From Acanthosepion esculentum (Eukaryota; Mollusca; Cephalopoda; Sepiida; Sepiidae): DNA of 64,000 nt. Under the pieces are notes generated by a model. That model had not been told where the DNA came from. It worked only from the letters and a program-made list of their open reading frames with translations, and made no database searches. The position numbers and the translations under genes were made by a program. The stretch's first letter is position 1. The number at the start of each line of letters is the position of its first letter. Location: assembly GCA_964036315.1 (NCBI GenBank), contig OZ038498.1:10597468-10661467 (forward strand). Reading direction: 5' to 3'. This document shows, one piece after another, positions 55,816 to 64,000 of this stretch.

Positions 55816-58321
55816 TAAACATAATAAATAGAGTAGGCTAATATCCGCATTCTAATCATTTCGCGTTTCTTGTTCCAGCGTCCTTAACTAAAGTGTCCTG
55901 CTCTCCGGTTTTATTCTACTTCACGCTCTATTTATCCTTAGCTTCGTTGCGTGGTTCGTTAAAGCGATTGCCCGTTGCAGCTGCCATTCATTTTCACTTA
56001 GTCTCTTGGGTAATGCTACGAAGATGGATTTATTCAGTTTATTTAACTCTGTAATAACAGAATATGTAGCACAAGGCCGAAATGGGGAAGGGGAAAAGGG
56101 TCGGTCTTCTGTCACAACTTTAAACTTAGCTAGCCACAAAACGCTGACCCAATCATACTAACAATATTCCTTGCACCAAAACGACACATTCTTACATACC
56201 TTTCTCACCACACACTCCATAATACCTCATTGTGTACATGAAAGTCCTAACTAGTCCCCATATGTACAATTCATTGTCTGTCAGGGGAGGGGAATTAAAA
56301 CAACAATTTAACTAGCCCCAATGAGTATTTACAATATGAAAACAACTATTTACAAGAAACTAAACTAAATAATGCCAACAATCTCTAAATGTGGCAGAAA
56401 CATCAGTTAACTGGACGAAATTAATGCGGGACTTTAATAATATAAAAACAATCATTCATCCCAAACATTCACACAGACACGCGCTCATTCAGACACAACA
56501 AATACGAAAAATCACACACGAAATGAAAAACGCCCCGCAAGATGGATTTACTGTGGTCCTTCGGTATGTTAACACTCCTGTATATTTCATTTACTACTGT
56601 TGTGATGTTGTTAATGCCGAAGCCGTCTATGTCTGAGAGCGTTTCTCTTACGATCCCATCAGGCCCCGCTGCTGCTTTGTTCCGGTTCAGCTTGTCCTGT
56701 GATAGTCTTACTTCAAATTTTAATATTTCTCGCCCTTCCTTATATTGAAAAATATAAAAATCTGTAAATAGAAACTGAGTGAATGAGATATTTCAGCAAA
56801 AGAACCTTTCTCCCACTAATGACAGAAGTACTAGCAATTTAAAACGAATACTGATACATTACGAAAATCATAGAACACGTATAACTAGCTGAGATGGAAA
56901 AAGTTGTACCCACAAACACTGCTCACATATTCAGAAAAACTTATTCGATGTAATTTACTTTATTTAAGAGAAAAGCCTTTTTTTATTTCATGTCTGAAGT
57001 GAAACACATAGTAAAGAATTGTATCAAACAGCACGGCCGCTACGATTCTCGCATCTATCGCTATCATTTTCAATGGTTTTTTTTTACAGAGGAGAGAGAG
57101 AGAATGTAAAAACGGATTGTGGTAAGTTACTACTCACAACTTTTTCTAATCTTCAATTGAACTTTCGTTCTTTTAGCGATTCAATGTTATTTTTTAAATA
57201 ATTATTACGTTGCTTATGTTCTTGAAAACTATTTTAATTTTCCACATATACTCCAGTTAATCGTCGAATGAGATCTTGACTGTTTCATTCATTACACTTG
57301 AATTTTATTCATATATCTGTCACTCATATCACTGCTATTGTATAAATTACAACGAATCAGTTTTATTATTAATATTAATATCTTTTCCTTTCATTTGGCA
57401 CCACTTTGTGTTAGAAACAGAAAATTAAAGTTTGATGAAACAAGTGTAAATTTATAATGAAGCAATAGGTACAGTTTATAGACTTTACATTTTTCAAAAG
57501 ATTAATAACATCTTTCTCAAAAATGTTATACCGTTTTTATATAATTTAATGAATTTGTATCAATAATTCAAATATATGCTCTTCATTCGATCGTACTATT
57601 TTCATTATTGTTCTTTGCAGCAGTAATATTACGTGGAATTCATCGAAGATCAAGTGACAACAAATCTTCTCAATATTCCAACATTCTCTTCAGTATTCCA
57701 AATGATTTTAGTAATACTGCCGTTTAAATACTTTCGACTTTTTCTCCGATTTCAAACTATTCGAAACTCTTTGTAAGGTTCTTCCGTAAATAACACCTCT
57801 AGTGTTTTAGCATAGTTCCAGGTGCTCTGTATATCAAGGTCGTCATTAAATCTCTGGTTCCACGGTTTTCTCGGCTAAAGTACACTTAAAAAGTCACTCC
57901 ATTACTAATTGATGGTTTTCACTAGACTTTAAAAAGATAGCATGTTTCTCCAGGACTCTCCACAGTATTGTACCGGATTTTAGCAGTGCAGTTATCTGGG
58001 ATGGTTTCTTTTATACTCTTCAAGACTGTTTCAGTTGCTGTGATAACAAGTGATACGACTGGCATCTTCAGGTTTCACAATTTCTTCAGCTCTTCGACAA
58101 GGTCGAGATATTTATCTAGTCTTTCACTGTCCATTGGAATTATTCCATGGTCTATAAAAAAAATCATGAGAAAAGTATTTGCGCAACAAATATTTTGATC
58201 TTGATATTAGCAACAAAACTTTTTGAATATATATTTATTTTACTTCTTTGAATCAAGAAACAGAATTTTTATTTCATTTGATTAATTACAATTTACTTAG
58301 AAATCTATGACATAAACAAAT
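55816..58321. other. Unrecognised sequence
   Basis: About 2.5 kb without a recognisable gene. Short frames (55921-56139 minus; 56391-56636 plus; 57968-58198 plus) show no domain. A G-rich purine run 'aggggaggggaatt' at about 56282 resembles a retroviral-type polypurine tract but has no LTR beside it. Confidence 0.4.
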
Positions 58322-58545
58322 AAACGGGACTTTGATGATATAATACGCGTAGGAGTCATAAACGACCGGTCAGTACGAAATTGGTTTGCAATGTATCGTT
58401 CTGGAGAAAAGGTCGGTGGGAGATGAACCTTGACAGGCTATGCACCGGACTTTGATGTTGGTGATAATCTAAGCGTAGTGGTCATACATGATCGGCAAGA
58501 ACGAATATTTTTTATAAAGTGTCGTTCTGGAGAAAAGGAGATTAA
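58322..58545 (-). repeat. Inverted copies of the array-3 unit upstream of the array
   Basis: 58322-58440 reads as the reverse complement of the 120-bp array-3 unit ('acgcgtaggagtcataaacg', 'gaccggtcagtacgaaattg', 'gtcggtgggagatgaacc'). A second, more diverged inverted unit follows to about 58545. They face the main array across about 490 bp that include the (TA)n tract. Confidence 0.92.
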
Positions 58546-58928
58546 TTTAGATGGGAGTATTTGTAAGACTTGGATTGTATTTTTAAAATTACGCATTAAT
58601 ATGAATCTTTCGACAAAGTCCTATAGAACAAAAATTGTATGAAATTTCCACGAATTTCGCAAATGAAAATCCCAAGAAACTTCTTCTCAACTGATACTTG
58701 TAAACTATTGAAATACGCGTGACATAATAATAGATCAATTTGATAAGAGAGAAATACAGAGGATTCTACGGAGACCTTCAATATTTTAAATTAATTTCTG
58801 ATTCTTTATGAACACTTTTAACGCTACATGTTTTTCTTCAAATATTAATCAAACAAGTCTAGTTCTTTTTAATCTATTTAATTTGACCAGATAAAAATGG
58901 GTAGGTTTGTATTTTATTGGCAATCCGA

Positions 58929-58955
58929 ATATATATATATATAAATATAAATATA

Positions 58956-59036
<81 letters not shown>
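58929..59036. repeat. Long (TA)n tract at the inversion point
   Basis: About 108 bp of almost pure TA with three 'aaata' interruptions at the left side. Able to form hairpins or cruciforms. Confidence 0.97.
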
Positions 59037-59037
<1 letters not shown>

Positions 59038-59039
<2 letters not shown>

Positions 59040-62000
59040 TTGCATACCCTGTCAAGGTTCATCTTCCACCGACCTTTCCATGAGAACGATATTTTGCAAA
59101 CCAATTTCATACTGACCGGTCGTGTATTATATCATCAAAGTCCGTTTTATACCCTGTCTGGTTTCATATTCCACCATCCTTTTCTTCAGAACGATACTTT
59201 GCAAACCAATTTCGTACTGACCGGTCGTTTATGACTCCTACGCGTATTATATCATCAAAGTCCCGTTTATACCCTGTCAGGTTTCATCTTCCACCGTCCT
59301 TTTCTTCAGAACGATACTTTGCAAACCAATTTCGTACTGACCGGTCGTTTATGACTCCTACGCGTATTATATCATCAAAGTCCCGTTTATACCCTGTCAG
59401 GTTTCATCTTCCATCATCCTTTTCTTCAGAACGATATTTGCAAACCAATTTCGTACTGACCGGTCGTTTATGACTCCTACGCGTATTATATCATCAAAGT
59501 CCCGTTTATACCCTGTCGTGGTTCATCTTCCATCGTCCTTTTCTTCAGAACGATACTTTGCAAACCAATTTCGTACTGACCGGTCGTTTATGACTCCTAC
59601 GCGTATTATATCATCAAAGTCCCGTTTATACCCTGTCATGGTTCATCTTCCATCGTCCTTTTCTTCAGAACGATACTTTGCAAACCAATTTCGTACTGAC
59701 CGGTCGTTTATGACTCCTACGCGTATTATATCATCAAAGTCCCGTTTATACCCTGTCGTGGTTCATCTTCCATCGTCCTTTTCTTCAGAACGATACTTTG
59801 CAAACCAATTTCGTACTGACCGGTCGTTTATGACTCCTAAGCGTATTATATCATCAAAGTCCCGTTTATACCCTGTCGTGGTTCATCTTCCATCGTCCTT
59901 TTCTTCAGAACGATACTTTGCAAACCAATTTCGTACTGACCGGTCGTTTATGACTCCTACGCGTATTATATCATCAAAGTCCCGTTTATACCCTGGCAAG
60001 GTTCATCTTCCATCGTTCTTTTCTTCAGAACGATACTTTGCAAACCAATTTCGTACTGACCGGTCGTTTATGACTCCTACGCGTATTATATCATCAAAGT
60101 CCCGTTTATACCCTGTCGTGGTTCATCTTCCATCGTCCTTTTCTTCAGAACGATACTTTGCAAACCAATTTCGTACTGACCGGTCGTTTATGACTCCTAC
60201 GCGTATTATATCATCAAAGTCCCGTTTATACCCTGTCATGGTTCATCTTCCATCGTCCTTTTCTTCAGAACGATACTTTGCAAACCAATTTCGTACTGAC
60301 CGGTCGTTTATGACTCCTAAGCGTATTATATCATCAAAGTCCCGTTTATACCCTGTCGTGGTTCATCTTCCATCGTCCTTTTCTTCAGAACAATACTTTG
60401 CAAACCAATTTCGTACTGACCGGTCGTTTATGACTCCTACGCGTATTATATCATCAAAGTCCCGTTTATACCCTGTCGTGGTTTATCTTCCATCGTCCTT
60501 TTCTTCAGAACGATACTTTGCAAACCAATTTCGTACTGACCGGTCGTTTATGACTCCTACGCGTATTATATCATCAAAGTCCCGTTTATACCCTGGCAAG
60601 GTTCATCTTCCATCGTCCTTTTCTTCAGAACGATACTTTGCAAACCAATTTCGTACTGACCGGTCGTTTATGACTCCTACGCGTATTATATCATCAAAGT
60701 CCCGTTTATACCCTGTCGTGGTTCATCTTCCATCGTCCTTTTCTTCAGAACGATACTTTGCAAACCAATTTCGTACTGAACGGTCGTTTATGACTCCTAC
60801 GCGTATTATATCATCAAAGTCCCGTTTATACCCTGGCAAGGTTCATCTTCCATCGTCCTTTTCTTCAGAACGATACTTTGCAAACCAATTTCGTACTGAC
60901 CGGTCGTTTATGACTCCTGTATTATATCATCAAAGTCCCGTTTATACCCTGTCGTGGTTCATCTTCCATCGTCCTTTTCTTCAGAACGATACTTTGCAAA
61001 CCAATTTCGTACTGACCGGTCGTTTATGACTCCTAAGCGTATTATATCATCAAAGTCCCGTTTATACCCTGTCGTGGTTCATCTTCCATCGTCCTTTTCT
61101 TCAGAACAATACTTTGCAAACCAATTTCGTACTGACCGGTCGTTTATGACTCCTACGCGTATTATATCATCAAAGTCCCGTTTATACCCTGTCGTGGTTC
61201 ATCTTCCATCGTCCTTTTCTTCAGAACAATACTTTGCAAACCAATTTCGTACTGACCGGTCGTTTATGACTCCTACGCGTATTATATCATCAAAGTCCCG
61301 TTTATACCCTGTCGTGGTTCATCTTCCATCGTCCTTTTCTTCAGAACGATACTTTAGAAACCAATTTCGTACTGAACGGTCGTTTATGACTCCTACGCGT
61401 ATTATATCATCAAAGTCCCGTTTATACCCTGGCAAGGTTCATCTTCCATCGTCCTTTTCTTCAGAACGATATTTTGCAAACCAATTTCGTACTGACCGGT
61501 CGTTTATGACTCCTACGCGTATTATATCATCAAAGTCCCGTTTATACCCTGTCGTGGTTCATCTGCCATCGTCCTTTTCTTCAGAACGATACTTTGCAAA
61601 CCAATTTCGTACTGACCGGTCGTTTATGACTCCTAAGCGTATTATATCATCAAAGTCCCGTTTATACCCTGTCGTGGTTCATCTTCCATCGTCCTTTTCT
61701 TCAGAACAATACTTTGCAAACCAATTTCGTACTGACCGGTCGTTTATGACTCCTACGCGTATTATATCATCAAAGTCCCGTTTATACCCTGGCAAGGTTC
61801 ATCTTCCATCGTCCTTTTCTTCAGAACGATACTTTGCAAACCAATTTCGTACTGACCGGTCGTTTATGACTCCTACGCGTATTATATCATCAAAGTCCCG
61901 TTTATACCCTGTCGTGGTTCATCTTCCATCGTCCTTTTCTTCAGAACGATACTTTGCAAACCAATTTCGTACTGACCGGTCGTTTATGACTCCTACGCGT

Positions 62001-64000
62001 ATTATATCATCAAAGTCCCGTTTATACGCTGTCGTGGTTCATCTTCCATCGTCCTTTTCTTCAGAACGATACTTTGCAAACCAATTTCGTACTGACCGGT
62101 CGTTTATGACTCCTAAGCGTATTATATCATCAAAGTCCCGTTTATACCCTGTCGTGGTTCATCTTCCATCGTCCTTTTCTTCAGAACGATACTTTGCAAA
62201 CCAATTTCGTACTGACCGGTCGTTTATGACTCCTACGCGTATTATATCATCAAAGTCCCGTTTATACCCTGGCAAGGTTCATCTTCCATCGTTCTTTTCT
62301 TCAGAACGATACTTTGCAAACCAATTTCGTACTGACCGGTCGTTTATGACTCCTACGCGCATTATATCATCAAAGTCCCGTTTATACCCTGTCGTGGTTC
62401 ATCTTCCATCGTCCTTTTCTTCAGAACGATACTTTGCAAACCAATTTCGTACTGACCCGTCGTTTATGACTCCTAAGCGTATTATATCATCAAAGTCCCG
62501 TTTATACCCTGTCGTGGTTCATCTTCCATCGTCCTTTTCTTCAGAACAATACTTTGCAAACCAATTTCGTACTGACCGGTCGTTTATGACTCCTACGCGT
62601 ATTATATCATCAAAGTCCCGTTTATACCCTGTCGTGGTTCATCTTCCATCGTCCTTTTCTTCAGAACGATACTTTGCAAACCAATTTCGTACTGACCGGT
62701 CGTTTATGACTCCTACGCGTATTATATCATCAAAGTCCCGTTTATACCCTGGCAAGGTTCATCTTCCATCGTCCTTTTCTTCAGAACGATACTTTGCAAA
62801 CCAATTTCGTACTGACCGGTCGATTATGACTCCTGTATTATATCATCAAAGTCCCGTTTATACCCTGTCGTGGTTCATCTTCCATCGTCCTTTTCTTCAG
62901 AACGATACTTTGCAAACCAATTTCGTACTGACCGGTCGTTTATGACTCCTACGCGTATTATATCATCAAAGTCCCGTTTATACCCTGTCGTGGTTCATCT
63001 TCCATCGTCCTTTTCTTCAGAACGATACTTTGCAAACCAATTTCGTACTGAACGGTCGTTTATGACTCCTACGCGTATTATATCATCAAAGTCCCGTTTA
63101 TACCCTGGCAAGGTTCATCTTCCATCGTCCTTTTCTTCAGAACGATATTTTGCAAACCAATTTCGTACTGACCGGTCGTTTATGACTCCTACGCGTATTA
63201 TATCATCAAAGTCCCGTTTATACCCTGTCGTGGTTCATCTGCCATCGTCCTTTTCTTCAGAACGATACTTTGCAAACCAATTTCGTACTGACCGGTCGTT
63301 TATGACTCCTAAGCGTATTATATCATCAAAGTCCCGTTTATACCCTGTCGTGGTTCATCTTCCATCGTCCTTTTCTTCAGAACAATACTTTGCAAACCAA
63401 TTTCGTACTGACCGGTCGTTTATGACTCCTACGCGTATTATATCATCAAAGTCCCGTTTATACCCTGGCAAGGTTCATCTTCCATCGTCCTTTTCTTCAG
63501 AACGATACTTTGCAAACCAATTTCGTACTGACCGGTCGTTTATGACTCCTACGCGTATTATATCATCAAAGTCCCGTTTATACCCTGTCGTGGTTCATCT
63601 TCCATCGTCCTTTTCTTCAGAACGATACTTTGCAAACCAATTTCGTACTGACCGGTCGTTTATGACTCCTACGCGTATTATATCATCAAAGTCCCGTTTA
63701 TACCCTGTCGTGGTTCATCTTCCATCGTCCTTTTCTTCAGAACGATACTTTGCAAACCAATTTCGTACTGACCGGTCGTTTATGACTCCTAAGCGTATTA
63801 TATCATCAAAGTCCCGTTTATACCCTGTCGTGGTTCATCTTCCATCGTCCTTTTCTTCAGAACGATACTTTGCAAACCAATTTCGTACTGACCGGTCGTT
63901 TATGACTCCTACGCGTATTATATCATCAAAGTCCCGTTTATACCCTGTTGTGGTTCATCTTCCATCGTCCTTTTCTTCAGAACGATACTTTGCAAACCAA
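59038..64000 (+). repeat. Satellite array 3, 120-bp unit, runs off the window
   Basis: About 41 units of exactly 120 bp: 'ttcatcttccatcgtccttt', 'tcttcagaacgatactttgc', 'aaaccaatttcgtactgacc', 'ggtcgtttatgactcctacg', 'cgtattatatcatcaaagtc', 'ccgtttataccctgtcgtgg'. Recurrent variants: 'ggcaagg' for 'gtcgtgg', 'aagcg' for 'acgcg', 'aacaat' for 'aacgat'. A 4-bp deletion ('cctgtatta') occurs at about 60918 and 62835. Because 120 is 40 codons and one frame of the unit lacks stops, open frames of 519 (59470-61029) and 663 codons (60954-62945) appear. They encode only the 40-residue repeat and stop where the 4-bp deletion shifts frame. I treat them as satellite by-products. The first two units (59041-59230) are the most diverged, typical of an array edge. 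Confidence 0.98.

Noticed and set aside
56160..56390. LTR retrotransposon end at the purine run 'aggggaggggaatt'
   Set aside because: No TG...CA long terminal repeat, primer-binding site or coding sequence accompanies it.
59470..62945. Two long open frames (519 and 663 codons) as protein-coding genes
   Set aside because: They are entirely a 120-bp satellite. The unit length is a multiple of three, so one stop-free unit gives an open frame of any length. There is no start context, intron, domain or unique sequence.
59038..64000. Hammerhead ribozyme in the array-3 unit, since some animal satellites encode one
   Set aside because: The minus strand has 'tttgatgatataatacg' and 'tacgaaattgg', but no stem II pairs between them, and no such core exists in arrays 1 or 2.

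Overview
This is eukaryotic, animal-type DNA made almost entirely of repeats. It is AT-rich and contains three long tandem satellite arrays, tRNA-derived SINEs, several LINE families, two Penelope-like fragments with a GIY-YIG-type endonuclease, Tc1/mariner, pogo and hAT DNA-transposon remnants, Ty3/Gypsy integrase pieces and many microsatellites. I recognise no host protein gene with exon structure, no genuine tRNA or rRNA gene, no CRISPR array and no prokaryotic feature. The element mix resembles a marine invertebrate, most plausibly a mollusc such as a cephalopod. That assignment rests on remembered resemblance of the repeats and is an inference (about 50% confidence).

Layout. 655-7890: a 42/43-bp satellite (array 1) with nested higher-order repeats. 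7891-9775: mostly unrecognised, with one short interspersed element at 8530-8780. 9776-20926: an 80-bp satellite (array 2, about 139 units). 21690-24735: two decayed LINE copies head to head. 24740-32010: AT-rich DNA holding an unclassified repeat (REP-B), a tRNA-derived SINE (here SINE-A) as an inverted pair, a mariner-type MITE and a Tc1 transposase pseudogene. 33471-39297: a pogo/Tigger remnant, a zinc-knuckle LINE split by a 1.5-kb insertion, a second copy of that LINE, and a hAT transposase pseudogene. 41004-43655: a deleted Tc1-like element with an open C-terminal transposase frame, three Ty3/Gypsy integrase fragments and another SINE. 44618-50034: a tRNA-SINE foldback, two Penelope-like C-termini, an RT fragment, a SINE-A composite with target-site duplications, and several palindromes. 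50345-52815: an old LINE split by a SINE-A composite whose tail is amplified into a 12-unit, 107-bp array. 53001-53949: a second copy of the same deleted Tc1 element. 53950-58321: mostly unrecognised. 58322-64000: a 120-bp satellite (array 3) that runs off the window and begins with inverted copies around a long (TA)n tract.

The recurring theme is inverted duplication. SINE-A occurs head to head at three loci, a second tRNA-SINE forms a foldback, a LINE 3' end occurs as an inverted pair, a pogo end is duplicated in inverted orientation without mismatch, and array 3 starts at an inversion. The most interesting candidate for something undescribed is SINE-A: its copies are repeatedly inverted dimers, at least two are flanked by matching target-site duplications, it carries a hammerhead-ribozyme-like core, and it shows tandem growth inside one arm. 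No evidence points to a working multi-gene system. The only substantial element-derived frame still open is the truncated Tc1-like transposase at 41305-41961.
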